Source: Thermotoga sp. KOL6
GTDB taxonomy: Bacteria; Thermotogota; Thermotogae; Thermotogales; Thermotogaceae
NCBI RefSeq assembly: GCF_002866025.1
Contig: NZ_LNDE01000001.1
Coordinates: 372,001 to 436,000 of the forward strand
Reading direction: 5' to 3'
DNA length: 64,000 nt
Shown: positions 49,070 to 57,021 of the stretch, one piece after another
Layout: every line of letters begins with the position of its first letter
How positions within the stretch are numbered: position 1 is the stretch's first letter
Translations under genes and position numbers: made by a program
The notes under the pieces: generated by a model
Seen by the model: the letters and a program-made list of their open reading frames with translations, nothing else
What the model was told of the DNA's origin: nothing
The model's database searches: none

Positions 49070-49936
49070 TTGGTAAAGGCAATCCTGAGTCTTCTTTTTG
49101 TCACGTTCATATGGGGAGCCACGTTTCCACTTCAGAAAGTAGCATTGGAGGGAGTGTCACCCACTTTTTACATTGCTTTGAGATTTTTCATCGCCGCTTT
49201 CCTCTCCCTCCTTTTTTTTGGGAAAGGAAACTTCAAATACGGAATCATTCTTGGAATAGTTCTTGGAGTGGCATACACCACTCAAACCTGGGGGCTCATT
49301 TTGACTACCTCTACGAAAAGTGGTTTCATCACATCGTTGTACATTGTTTTCGTTCCCGTTTTTGCTTATTTCCTAGAGAAAGAGATTCCCACACTCTTTC
49401 AAATTTTCTCGTTTTTGATAGGAACATCAGGACTCTATTTAATCTCCGGAGGAATAGGAAACTTCAATTTGGGAGATCTTCTGACAGTTTTCTGTGCGGT
49501 GAGTTTTGCACTTCATCTCGTGTTGGTGACAAAATTTTCAAGACTCGTTAGCGAGAAAGATCTTCTTTTTCCCCAGTTTCTTGCAGTTTCTATCTTTGGT
49601 TTGATATTGAATATTTTCTTCAAAAACTGGAAGATTACCCCTGCCGCCACTGGAAGCGCTCTATTCACAGCAGTTTTCGCCACAATTCTTGCGATATACC
49701 TTCAAGCAAAGTATCAAAAGAAGATCGGTAACAATGTCTCGGCACTCGTTTTTCTCGGTGAACCTGTGTTCTCTGCTGTTCTCTCCTACTTCATCCTGGG
49801 AGAAACCATGTCACGAAAACAATTTTTTGGTTCGTTTCTCCTTCTGACTTCCATATTATTCTCAAGTCTTGAACGTGTTAAAATAGTTCGTAGTACGAAC
49901 CAAAAAGGGAGGGATGGATGTGAAGACGTTACTTAA
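49070..49936 (+). CDS. EamA/DMT-family transporter
   Basis: A 288-residue protein with about ten membrane spans in two EamA halves. First half: LLFVTFIWGATFPLQKVALE and GVAYTTQTWGLILTTSTKSG. Second half: VFCAVSFALHLVLVTKFSRL and FLGEPVFSAVLSYFILGETM, the latter a highly typical EamA block. TTG 49070 follows CAGGTGG. Substrate (amino acid or other metabolite) cannot be told. Its end overlaps the start of the amidohydrolase. Confidence 0.93.
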   Translation: MVKAILSLLFVTFIWGATFPLQKVALEGVSPTFYIALRFFIAAFLSLLFFGKGNFKYGIILGIVLGVAYTTQTWGLILTTSTKSGFITSLYIVFVPVFAYFLEKEIPTLFQIFSFLIGTSGLYLISGGIGNFNLGDLLTVFCAVSFALHLVLVTKFSRLVSEKDLLFPQFLAVSIFGLILNIFFKNWKITPAATGSALFTAVFATILAIYLQAKYQKKIGNNVSALVFLGEPVFSAVLSYFILGETMSRKQFFGSFLLLTSILFSSLERVKIVRSTNQKGRDGCEDVT

Positions 49937-51077
49937 AGGTGCTACAATCTTTCCCATCACTTCGAATCCTTTCAAAGGAGACATTTTGATCTCGAACGGA
50001 AAAATAGAAAAGATTGGGGAAAATATTCAAGATCCAAACGCGGAAATCGTCGATCTAACAGGAAAGTTTCTCTTTCCCGGTTTCGTGGATGCTCACTCAC
50101 ATATCGGTCTTTTTGAAGAAGGAGTAGGCTATTACTATAGTGATGGAAACGAGGCAACGGATCCTGTAACTCCCCACGTGAAAGCACTCGATGGTTTCAA
50201 TCCCCAGGATCCTGCCATTGAAAGGGCATTGGCAGGTGGAGTCACCACCGTTATGATCGTTCCTGGAAGTGCCAATCCGATAGGAGGTCAAGGGAGCGTC
50301 GTAAAGTTTAAGTCCATCATTGTGGAAGAGTGCGTTGTAAAAGATCCAGCAGGACTGAAGATGGCGTTTGGTGAAAATCCGAAGAGAGTATACGGTGAAA
50401 GAAAACAACAGACTCCCTCAACTAGAATGGGAACAGCAGGTGTGATAAGAGATTATTTTATCAAAGTGAAGAACTATATGAAGAAAAAAGAAATCGCCGA
50501 AAAAGAAGGAAAGGAGTTCACTGAAACGGATTTGAAAATGGAAATAGGTGAATTGGTGCTGAGAAAAAAGATACCTGCCCGGATTCATGCACATCGAGCA
50601 GATGACATACTCACCGCAATCAGAATAGCGGAGGAATTCGGTTTCAATTTGGTAATAGAGCATGGAACCGAAGCGTACAAGATCTCAAAGATACTGGCTG
50701 AAAAGAATATACCCGTCGTTGTTGGTCCACTCCTCACATTCAGAACGAAGCTGGAACTCAAGGATCTAACAATGGAAGTCATAGCAAAACTCGTGGAGGC
50801 TGGAGTAATGATCGCGTTGATGTGCGATCACCCTGTGATACCTCTCGAATACGCCACTGTTCAGGCAGCTACCGCTATGAGATATGGCGCAAGAGAAGAA
50901 GACCTCCTGAAGATTCTCACAATAAACCCAGCCAAGATCCTTGGCCTGGACAACACAATAGGATCAATTGAAGAAGGAAAAGATGCAGATTTGGTTGTGT
51001 GGAGTGATCATCCATTCAACATGAAATCGAAAGTTGAAAGAGTTTTCATCGAAGGGATGGAAGTGTTCAGAAGATGA
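49920..51077 (+). CDS. Amidohydrolase-superfamily protein
   Basis: Metal-dependent hydrolase of about 385 residues. GTG 49920 is preferred because GGGAGGG abuts an in-frame ATG at 49914 (two codons earlier) without spacing. Composite beta domain at the ends (ILISNGKIEKIGENI; EEGKDADLVVWSDHPF) and a TIM barrel with the HxH site in FPGFVDAHSHIGLFEEG, ARIHAHRADD, VIEHGTEAYK and MCDHPVIPLE. It resembles imidazolonepropionase-like and dipeptidase-like members; substrate unknown. A hairpin follows directly. Confidence 0.9.
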   Translation: MKTLLKGATIFPITSNPFKGDILISNGKIEKIGENIQDPNAEIVDLTGKFLFPGFVDAHSHIGLFEEGVGYYYSDGNEATDPVTPHVKALDGFNPQDPAIERALAGGVTTVMIVPGSANPIGGQGSVVKFKSIIVEECVVKDPAGLKMAFGENPKRVYGERKQQTPSTRMGTAGVIRDYFIKVKNYMKKKEIAEKEGKEFTETDLKMEIGELVLRKKIPARIHAHRADDILTAIRIAEEFGFNLVIEHGTEAYKISKILAEKNIPVVVGPLLTFRTKLELKDLTMEVIAKLVEAGVMIALMCDHPVIPLEYATVQAATAMRYGAREEDLLKILTINPAKILGLDNTIGSIEEGKDADLVVWSDHPFNMKSKVERVFIEGMEVFRR

Positions 51078-51100
51078 GGGGCCTCAAATTGCGAGGCCCC
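51078..51100. terminator. Hairpin at the amidohydrolase/fabG convergent junction
   Basis: GGGGCCTC (51078-51085) pairs perfectly with GAGGCCCC (51093-51100) around a seven-base loop. It overlaps the fabG stop codon. There is no T run on either strand, so terminator activity is uncertain. Confidence 0.5.
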
Positions 51101-51824
51101 CATCCACTACGATGACTTGTCCTGTGATGTAACTCGATTCATCGGAAGCAAGGAAAAGATACACATTAGCAACTTCTTCTGGCTTTCCAAATCTCCCAAG
51201 AGGAATTTGAGACAGTGTTGCCTCTCGAATTCTTTCCGGGAGTTTTTCGGTCATAGGTGTTTCTATGAAACCAGGAGCAACCGCATTCACTCTTATGTTC
51301 CTCCCCGCAAGTTCTTTTGCCCATGTTTTCGTCATACCGATAACTCCCGCCTTTGTGGCCGCGTAATTTGTCTGCCCTGCATTACCGTGGATTCCCACAA
51401 CAGAGGAAGTGTTGATAATGGTACCACTTCTCTGTTTTATCATGTAAGGAACCACAGCTTGGGTAACATTGAAAACTCCTTTCAAATTCACACTTATCAC
51501 CGCATCCCAATCTTCCTCTCTCATTCTAACAAGAAGAGCATCTCTTGTGATCCCGGCATTGTTCACCAGCACGTCAATACGGCCGTACTTTTGAACAACT
51601 CTTTCCACGACTTCTTTTACTTGATCCCTGTTTGTTACATCAAGAAGGTAGGGATCCACTTTTCCTGAAAGATCTTGTGCTTCATCAACAAGTACGTCGA
51701 GGTTCTCTTTGGAAACATCGCACGCTACGACAATGGCACCTTCCTGAGCGAAGAGGAGGGCTGCTGCCCTTCCTATACCGCTTGCGGCACCTGTAATCAT
51801 GCACACTTTTCCTTCGAGCCTCAT
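51084..51824 (-). CDS. fabG: 3-oxoacyl-ACP reductase (SDR family)
   Basis: NADPH-dependent ketoreductase of fatty acid elongation. 246 residues with the SDR cofactor loop TGAASGIGRAAALLF, VNNAGITRDALLVRM, the catalytic Ser in NTSSVVGI and Y-X3-K in TNYAATKAGVIGMTK, and the ending YITGQVIVVDGG. GGAGGTG precedes ATG 51824. It stands alone rather than in a fab cluster, so another carbonyl substrate is possible. Confidence 0.93.
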   Translation of the reverse strand: MRLEGKVCMITGAASGIGRAAALLFAQEGAIVVACDVSKENLDVLVDEAQDLSGKVDPYLLDVTNRDQVKEVVERVVQKYGRIDVLVNNAGITRDALLVRMREEDWDAVISVNLKGVFNVTQAVVPYMIKQRSGTIINTSSVVGIHGNAGQTNYAATKAGVIGMTKTWAKELAGRNIRVNAVAPGFIETPMTEKLPERIREATLSQIPLGRFGKPEEVANVYLFLASDESSYITGQVIVVDGGLAI

Positions 51825-51852
51825 GTGAACACCTCCTACAGTGTTTTCTAAA

Positions 51853-51861
51853 ATTGTACCA
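51853..51861 (-). promoter_or_regulatory. Extended -10 promoter of fabG
   Basis: Minus strand TGGTACAAT with extended TG and no clear -35, about 29 bases upstream of the fabG start codon. Confidence 0.55.
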
Positions 51862-51887
51862 TGCTTTTTTGATTAAAAAATGGGGAG

Positions 51888-51893
51888 TATAAT
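51888..51893 (+). promoter_or_regulatory. Probable -10 for the anchored phosphoesterase gene
   Basis: Perfect TATAAT, 27 bases before ATG 51920, divergent from the fabG promoter. The upstream A/T-rich stretch gives no clear -35. Confidence 0.45.
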
Positions 51894-51919
51894 TTATTTT
51901 CAGTGAGGAGATGAAAAAA

Positions 51920-52969
51920 ATGAAGACATTTTTGACAATAACAGCACTTGCTATGATTGTGATATCCGGTTTGAAATTCTTAGACACCTATTTTTTTGTC
52001 GTTTCGGAAAAAGATTTGATATACAAGACCATTCAGAACGTGGAGAAAGAACAATTAGGAGATGAATTCACTTTTATCGTCTTCGGTGATAACAAAAATT
52101 CTGTTTCAACCTTTTCTAAGTTGATAGATGCGGTGAATAAAGAGAAAGCGATTGCTTTCGGTGTTAACACAGGTGACATGGTTTTCGATGGTTCCATGTT
52201 TAAATGGCAGCTCTACCTGAAGCAATTAAAGAGATTCAAAATTCCAGTTTTTCATGTCCCAGGGAATCACGATCTAGCAGACCATCCAGAGAACTATATG
52301 AAGATCTTCGGCCCTCTTTATTATTCTTTTCAGACTGGAAACTCTTATTTCATTGTGGTCAACAATGCCAATGAAGACATCGATGCGTATCAACTAGAAT
52401 GGCTGAAAAATGAACTGGGAAAATCGCAATCTTGGAGATACCGTTTCGTTTTCATGCACGTACCTATATTCGACCCGAGGGTAAAGAAACAACCTGGCCA
52501 TTCTATGAAGAATCTAAAGAAGGCTCAAGATCTCTTGAGTCTCCTAAAAAAGTACCATGTTACCAGAGTCTTCGCCGGTCACATCCATGGTTACTTTGAG
52601 GGAGAATGGGATGGTGTTCCATACACAATAACTGGAGGGGCCGGAGCAGAACTTTTCGGAATCGATCCTGAACACTACTTTTATCATTTCATAAAAGTTC
52701 ACGTTACTCCAGAAAACGTGAGCTACGAAATAATAAAACTACCCACTCCCGATTTCAACATAATCGACAGGACAATTCATACCTTTTGGATATACACTTA
52801 TTCTTTTGTGCTCCAGAATTACTGGATAGTACTTTTAGGAACCAGTCTTTTCCTGTTGAGTGCTGTTGTAGTATCTGGTAAAGAGAGGGAATTATTCGAA
52901 CACTTGATGAAAAGAAAAATCGTCAGATTTGTTGCGAGAATCTGGCGCCTTCTCGGAAATCAAAAGTGA
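51920..52969 (+). CDS. Membrane-bound calcineurin-like metallophosphoesterase
   Basis: ATG 51920, eight bases after GAGGAG, is preferred to the ATG that abuts that site. The ~349-residue protein has an N-terminal membrane segment (FLTITALAMIVISGLKFL), a metallophosphoesterase domain (FIVFGDNKNS, NTGDMVFDG, VPGNHDLADHP, FMHVPIFD, FAGHIHGYF) with the full GNHD motif, and a second hydrophobic span near the C terminus (YWIVLLGTSLFLLSAVVV) before a basic tail. The catalytic domain is probably outside the cytoplasmic membrane. Substrate unknown. Confidence 0.88.
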   Translation: MKTFLTITALAMIVISGLKFLDTYFFVVSEKDLIYKTIQNVEKEQLGDEFTFIVFGDNKNSVSTFSKLIDAVNKEKAIAFGVNTGDMVFDGSMFKWQLYLKQLKRFKIPVFHVPGNHDLADHPENYMKIFGPLYYSFQTGNSYFIVVNNANEDIDAYQLEWLKNELGKSQSWRYRFVFMHVPIFDPRVKKQPGHSMKNLKKAQDLLSLLKKYHVTRVFAGHIHGYFEGEWDGVPYTITGGAGAELFGIDPEHYFYHFIKVHVTPENVSYEIIKLPTPDFNIIDRTIHTFWIYTYSFVLQNYWIVLLGTSLFLLSAVVVSGKERELFEHLMKRKIVRFVARIWRLLGNQK

Positions 52970-53022
52970 TAAAGAATTAAAATTATAAAAATACTCAACT
53001 CGATTTTTTATCAAGAGGGAGG

Positions 53023-54141
53023 ATGAATGTGAGAACGATAAAGATCGAGAGAGTGGTAATGGAGAAAGAAAAAACGATAGCGATCGCGAAAGAAAGTCCT
53101 TTTTATCCTGATGGGAAAGGCGGTCAACTGGGAGATAGAGGGAGAATTGGACCGGCAAATGTGATCAAGGTGAAAGAACAAGGAAAATACATTCTTCACT
53201 ATCTGGATGCCCCGATCGAACCGGGTGAGTACGAGTACGAAATAGATCTCTCAAGGAGAAAAGATATCGCTTGCCAACATACCGCTCAACACATTCTTTC
53301 TGCAGCTTTTTTGAAGGTAGCTGATTTAGAAACGGTGAGTTTTCATATGGGGGAGGAGATTTCAACTATCGTTTTAAACGCTCCTTTCGTTTTAGAAGAG
53401 GTTTTGGAAGAAGTGGAGGATCTCGCGAACGATGTAGTAAGAGATTGTGAAAGAGTGGAGATCTCGGAGCTGACTTACGAAGAAGTGAGTGAGCTGAACC
53501 TTAGGAAGTTACCAATGGTTAAAGGAAAAATTCGAGTGGTGAAAATAGGGGATTTCGACATCACAGCGTGTGGTGGCTTCCATGTGGAAAACACGGGTGA
53601 AATCGGTTTGATCAAGATCATCGATTCTGAAAAAGTTAAAAGGACATTTACCAGAGTTTACTTCGTTGCGGGGAAACGTGCCTTGAAAGATTACAAAGAG
53701 AAAGATAGGATTCTAAAATTGCTGAGCAAAATACTCACTACATCATCTCAGGAATTGGTGAAGAGAGTGGAGAACCTTTTAAAAAGTGTGAAAGAAAAGA
53801 GCACAAAACTTGACAAACTCTCAGAAAAATATGCACAGCTTCTTTCCAAAACGATAAAACCAGAAAAGATAGGACGTTTCGACTTCTACTTTCTCAACAA
53901 AGTAGAAGAAGGAAAATTTCTTCCCAAGTTTCTTGCCGATCAAGAAAACGCCGTGATAGTTCTGGAGTATCCGGATCACATCGAGATAGTCTCAAACTGG
54001 GTGGATTGCAGGGAGATTTTCAAAAAGGTGAAAGAGAAGATGAACGTAAAAGGCGGAAGTGGTCAGAAAAGAGCTGCGATGTTCGTAGATTCCCCAGAAA
54101 AAGCCGTGGAAGAAATCAAGGAGATACTAAGATGGTTCTGA
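53023..54141 (+). CDS. alaX: AlaX-L-type alanyl-tRNA editing protein
   Basis: Stand-alone relative of the AlaRS editing domain, expected to deacylate Ser- or Gly-tRNA-Ala in trans. 372 residues. N-terminal beta region with SPFYPDGKGGQLGDRG, zinc/catalytic H86-X3-H90 (HTAQH) and C183-X3-H187 (CGGFH), then a helical linker and a DHHA1-like end (NVKGGSGQKRAAMF) as in the long AlaX form. The ribosome site GGGAGG abuts ATG 53023; GTG 53029 has better spacing and may be the start. Overlaps the next gene by ten bases. Confidence 0.9.
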   Translation: MNVRTIKIERVVMEKEKTIAIAKESPFYPDGKGGQLGDRGRIGPANVIKVKEQGKYILHYLDAPIEPGEYEYEIDLSRRKDIACQHTAQHILSAAFLKVADLETVSFHMGEEISTIVLNAPFVLEEVLEEVEDLANDVVRDCERVEISELTYEEVSELNLRKLPMVKGKIRVVKIGDFDITACGGFHVENTGEIGLIKIIDSEKVKRTFTRVYFVAGKRALKDYKEKDRILKLLSKILTTSSQELVKRVENLLKSVKEKSTKLDKLSEKYAQLLSKTIKPEKIGRFDFYFLNKVEEGKFLPKFLADQENAVIVLEYPDHIEIVSNWVDCREIFKKVKEKMNVKGGSGQKRAAMFVDSPEKAVEEIKEILRWF

Positions 54142-54926
54142 ATTTTGTAGGAACTGGGAACCTCACGAGATTTTTTATAGAATGTTTGAAAGAACAATTT
54201 GAAATTGGATACATTCTATCTCGTGATCTGAGAAAGGCGACAAACCTTTCCAAAACTTGTGGTGGTCATCCCGCCACAATTGACAACCATCCAACTATGA
54301 GCGGTGTTGTTTTCGTGATAGTACCAGACAAGTACATAGAAGATGTTGCGAAACATTTGAAAATGGGGGATGCTGTACTCATGCATTGTTCTGGTTTTCT
54401 CAGCTCGGATATCTTCAAAAGAAAAAAGAGGGCATCCCTCCATCCAAATTTTTCTTTTTCAAATCTCAAAAAAGCCCTTGAAATGAGGAAGCAAATCATT
54501 TTTGGAATCGAAGGGGACGAAGAAGGAGTCGCCACTGCCATCGAAATTGTGAAAGCGATATCAGGAAAATACCTGCTGATTCCATCAGAGAAAAAAAAGA
54601 TGTACCATCTTGCTGCTGTCATCGTGTCGAACTTCCCGATAGCTCTCGCTTCCATCTCCAAAAAGATCTACTCTCTTCTTGGAATAGAAAAACCGGAAGA
54701 ACTCATTCATGCTCTCATGAAAGGAGTCGTTGACAACTTAAAAGAGATAGGTGTAGAAGGTGCTTTGACAGGGCCCGTAAAACGCGGTGATTGGGAAGTG
54801 GTTGAAGCAGAAAGGATGGTGTTTGAAAAGATTTTTGGAAGTTATACCCTTTACGACGAAATCGTAAAAATTTTGAAGGAGGTGGCAGGTAGTGAACGTG
54901 ATGAAGTTAAAAAAGATGAAAGGTAA
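54132..54926 (+). CDS. Rossmann plus DUF2520 NAD(P)-dependent oxidoreductase
   Basis: ATG 54132 gives a 264-residue protein; the frame is open further upstream but that part is a shadow of alaX. The N terminus MVLNFVGTGNLTRFFIE is a compact dinucleotide-binding motif, followed by FVIVPDKYIEDVAKHL. The C-terminal helical DUF2520 domain includes YHLAAVIVSNFPIALA and GALTGPVKRGDWEVV. It overlaps panB by 35 bases. Family members look like 6-phosphogluconate or ketopantoate reductases; with panB next door a ketopantoate reductase role is an attractive inference, not shown. Confidence 0.87.
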   Translation: MVLNFVGTGNLTRFFIECLKEQFEIGYILSRDLRKATNLSKTCGGHPATIDNHPTMSGVVFVIVPDKYIEDVAKHLKMGDAVLMHCSGFLSSDIFKRKKRASLHPNFSFSNLKKALEMRKQIIFGIEGDEEGVATAIEIVKAISGKYLLIPSEKKKMYHLAAVIVSNFPIALASISKKIYSLLGIEKPEELIHALMKGVVDNLKEIGVEGALTGPVKRGDWEVVEAERMVFEKIFGSYTLYDEIVKILKEVAGSERDEVKKDER

Positions 54927-55686
54927 AGAAAAAATAGTGATGATTACAGCATACGATGCTCCTAGTGCTAGAATCGCTCAAGACGCTGGAATAGACATAA
55001 TACTGGTTGGTGATTCCCTCGGAAATAACGTTCTTGGGTATAAAGATACAATACCTGTTACCATGGAAGAGATGCTAATCCACGTTGCCGCTGTGAGAAG
55101 AGGAGCACCAAATGCTTTCATAGTAGCTGATATGCCGTTTCTCTCTTATCAAATTTCGATGGAAAAAGCTGTAGAAAATGCTGGAAAATTCTTGAAAGTA
55201 GGAGCAAACGCGGTTAAGATAGAAGGTGGAGAGGAATTCGGTGATTTAGTCCAAAAACTCGTTGATTCCGGAATCCCTGTGATGGGTCATATTGGACTCA
55301 CCCCACAATTCGTGAACCGCTTTGGAGGTTACAGAGTCCAAGGAAAGACAGAAGAAAGTGAGGAATACCTCCTTAGAAGTGCCAAAGAGTTGGAGAAAAG
55401 GGGGGCGTTCGCTATCGTTTTGGAACTTGTGGTCGAAAGAGTGGCTAAGGAGATCACTGAAAGCATTGCCATTCCCACCATAGGTATTGGAGCAGGTAGA
55501 TTCTGTGACGGGCAAGTTCTCGTTTGGCATGATCTTCTAGGAATGAATCCAGACTTTTCCCCTCGGTTTTCCAAGAAATATTTAGATCTTTATTCTGTCA
55601 TTCTAGACGCACTCCAAACTTTCAAAAAAGAGGTAAAAGAAGGATCTTTTCCATCAGAAGAACACATATTCACAGATAAATCCTAA
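54892..55686 (+). CDS. panB: 3-methyl-2-oxobutanoate hydroxymethyltransferase
   Basis: First step of pantothenate synthesis: transfers a hydroxymethyl group from methylene-tetrahydrofolate to ketoisovalerate giving ketopantoate. 264 residues from GTG 54892 with GGAGGTGG seven bases upstream. Motifs MITAYDAPSARIAQDAGID, VGDSLGNNVLGYKDTIPVT, VADMPFLSYQ, KIEGG and GHIGLTPQ, ending TIGIGAGRFCDGQVLVWHD, are intact. CoaBC in the same window uses the downstream product. Confidence 0.96.
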   Translation: MNVMKLKKMKGKEKIVMITAYDAPSARIAQDAGIDIILVGDSLGNNVLGYKDTIPVTMEEMLIHVAAVRRGAPNAFIVADMPFLSYQISMEKAVENAGKFLKVGANAVKIEGGEEFGDLVQKLVDSGIPVMGHIGLTPQFVNRFGGYRVQGKTEESEEYLLRSAKELEKRGAFAIVLELVVERVAKEITESIAIPTIGIGAGRFCDGQVLVWHDLLGMNPDFSPRFSKKYLDLYSVILDALQTFKKEVKEGSFPSEEHIFTDKS

Positions 55687-55701
55687 AGGAGGTGTATGTT
55701 C

Positions 55702-56925
55702 ATGAGAAAATTCCTGGTGATAGTCCTAATACTCAGTGCACTCATCGGTATCTCACAACAGTTCAAAGATGTTCCAGTGAACCACTGGGCTTATGAGGCG
55801 GTAACAGAAATGGCAAAACTCGGAGTACTCACCGGTTTGCCGGACGGTACCTTCCAAGGAAATTCTTACCTCACAAGGTATCAAGCTGCCGTCGCTTTCT
55901 ACAGGCTCTACAACATTCTCAAACAACCATCTGCAAATATTTCTGGGCTCATAAACAAAGTCAGTACCCTCGAAGATCTCGTGAGCACCGCTTTGATGAA
56001 AGTGCAGAATCTTTCTGACAACTTTGGGGGAGTTACTTCCGATCTTGAGACTCTCAAGAACGATGTTGCGAACTTGAAATCCACACTCGTTGACCTCAAG
56101 AATCTCAGAATGGAAGTTATGAGTCAGGTTCAGAGTCAGTCCGATAGTATCAAAGAACTCGACAGCAAAGTTGGTGAGGCACTCTCTCGAATTGCCGCTT
56201 TGGAGGCCAAATTTGCTGAAGATTACGTCAAAAAGGATTACGTTGACTCCAGAATATCTCAAGTCATGTCGAAATTGAATGATCTTGAACAGAAAACACT
56301 GGCAGTTGAGAAAAAATCTACAGATCTCGAAGAACTCGTTGTGAACACAACAACTTCTTTGAAAGCTTACGTCGAAGATACTCTTAAGTCGTACACGAAG
56401 ACTCTCGATCAAAAACTTTCAGAAGTATCTGCCACCCTCGACAAAAACAACACCATTCTGTCCGGTGAAATCGGGAATCTCAAAGTCCTCGTCTCCAAAT
56501 TTCAAAGCGATCTTGAATCTCTGCAGAAAACAGCGAAAGCACTTGATGCTCGCGTGAGCGTTCTCGAGGGACAAGTCACTACCATTAACAGCCGCATGGA
56601 AAATTTGGAAAAGAGAGTTGCACAAGTTGAGTCCACAGCCGAAAAAGTGACTTCTCTCGAAAGGAATATAGGAGCGATCACCGCAAGGGTCACCAAGATA
56701 GAAGAAGAAGTCCAAAACCTCAGTCAGAGCAACACTGAACTCTCTCAAAAAGTCGGTGATGTTGTCTCTTCCAAACCTTGGATGGAAGACGTCAACAGCG
56801 TGAGTGCAACTCTCAGCAAGAAGATTTCCGACGTACAAACCATGGCACTGGCAGGAGTTGCCATAGGAATTTTGGGAGTGATAATAGGATTTGTAATGAG
56901 CGGCAGTACGAGTGGTGGCGGATGA
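55702..56925 (+). CDS. Omp-alpha-type toga spacer protein (SLH, coiled coil, C-terminal anchor)
   Basis: Rod-shaped protein that in T. maritima links the outer toga to the peptidoglycan. ATG 55702 (nine bases after AGGAGG) starts a signal peptide, RKFLVIVLILSALIGIS, cut before QQ. One SLH domain follows (FKDVPVNHWAYEAVTEMAKL, then PDGTFQGNSYLTRYQ) for wall binding. About 300 residues of heptad coiled coil come next, rich in Asp/Ser/Lys/Leu, and a C-terminal hydrophobic anchor (MALAGVAIGILGVIIGFVMS) ends in Gly/Ser. Despite its likely high expression no separate promoter is obvious after panB. A palindrome and a terminator follow. Confidence 0.92.
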   Translation: MRKFLVIVLILSALIGISQQFKDVPVNHWAYEAVTEMAKLGVLTGLPDGTFQGNSYLTRYQAAVAFYRLYNILKQPSANISGLINKVSTLEDLVSTALMKVQNLSDNFGGVTSDLETLKNDVANLKSTLVDLKNLRMEVMSQVQSQSDSIKELDSKVGEALSRIAALEAKFAEDYVKKDYVDSRISQVMSKLNDLEQKTLAVEKKSTDLEELVVNTTTSLKAYVEDTLKSYTKTLDQKLSEVSATLDKNNTILSGEIGNLKVLVSKFQSDLESLQKTAKALDARVSVLEGQVTTINSRMENLEKRVAQVESTAEKVTSLERNIGAITARVTKIEEEVQNLSQSNTELSQKVGDVVSSKPWMEDVNSVSATLSKKISDVQTMALAGVAIGILGVIIGFVMSGSTSGGG

Positions 56926-56929
56926 TACA

Positions 56930-56943
56930 TGCTTAATTAAGCA
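56930..56943. repeat. Perfect 14-bp palindrome after the Omp-alpha gene
   Basis: TGCTTAATTAAGCA begins four bases after the Omp-alpha stop and four bases before the terminator stem. As RNA it could form a five-pair hairpin with an AAUU loop. It could protect the mRNA end or bind a protein; neither is shown. Confidence 0.6.
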
Positions 56944-56946
56944 TTG

Positions 56947-56975
56947 AAGGGGCCGAAGGGCCCCTTTACTTTTTG
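56947..56975 (+). terminator. Rho-independent terminator after the Omp-alpha gene
   Basis: AAGGGGCC (56947-56954) pairs perfectly with GGCCCCTT (56959-56966) around GAAG, followed by TACTTTTT. Confidence 0.9.
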
Positions 56976-56977
56976 AG

Positions 56978-56986
56978 TGGTATAAT
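56978..56986 (+). promoter_or_regulatory. Extended -10 promoter of the ruvB operon
   Basis: TGGTATAAT, a perfect -10 with extended TG, immediately after the terminator. No -35 is recognisable; the position it would occupy is the terminator stem. About 35 bases before GTG 57022. Confidence 0.65.
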
Positions 56987-57021
56987 TTTTCAAGAAAAAG
57001 AAAAATCGAAGAGGTGAAACG

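Noticed and set aside
54006-54131. Upstream extension of the DUF2520 gene
   Set aside because: The extra 42 residues are highly basic and out of keeping with a Rossmann start; this part is a shadow of the alaX gene.
55753-56412. 219-codon minus-strand frame inside the Omp-alpha gene
   Set aside because: Shadow of the coiled-coil repeats; no start signal.
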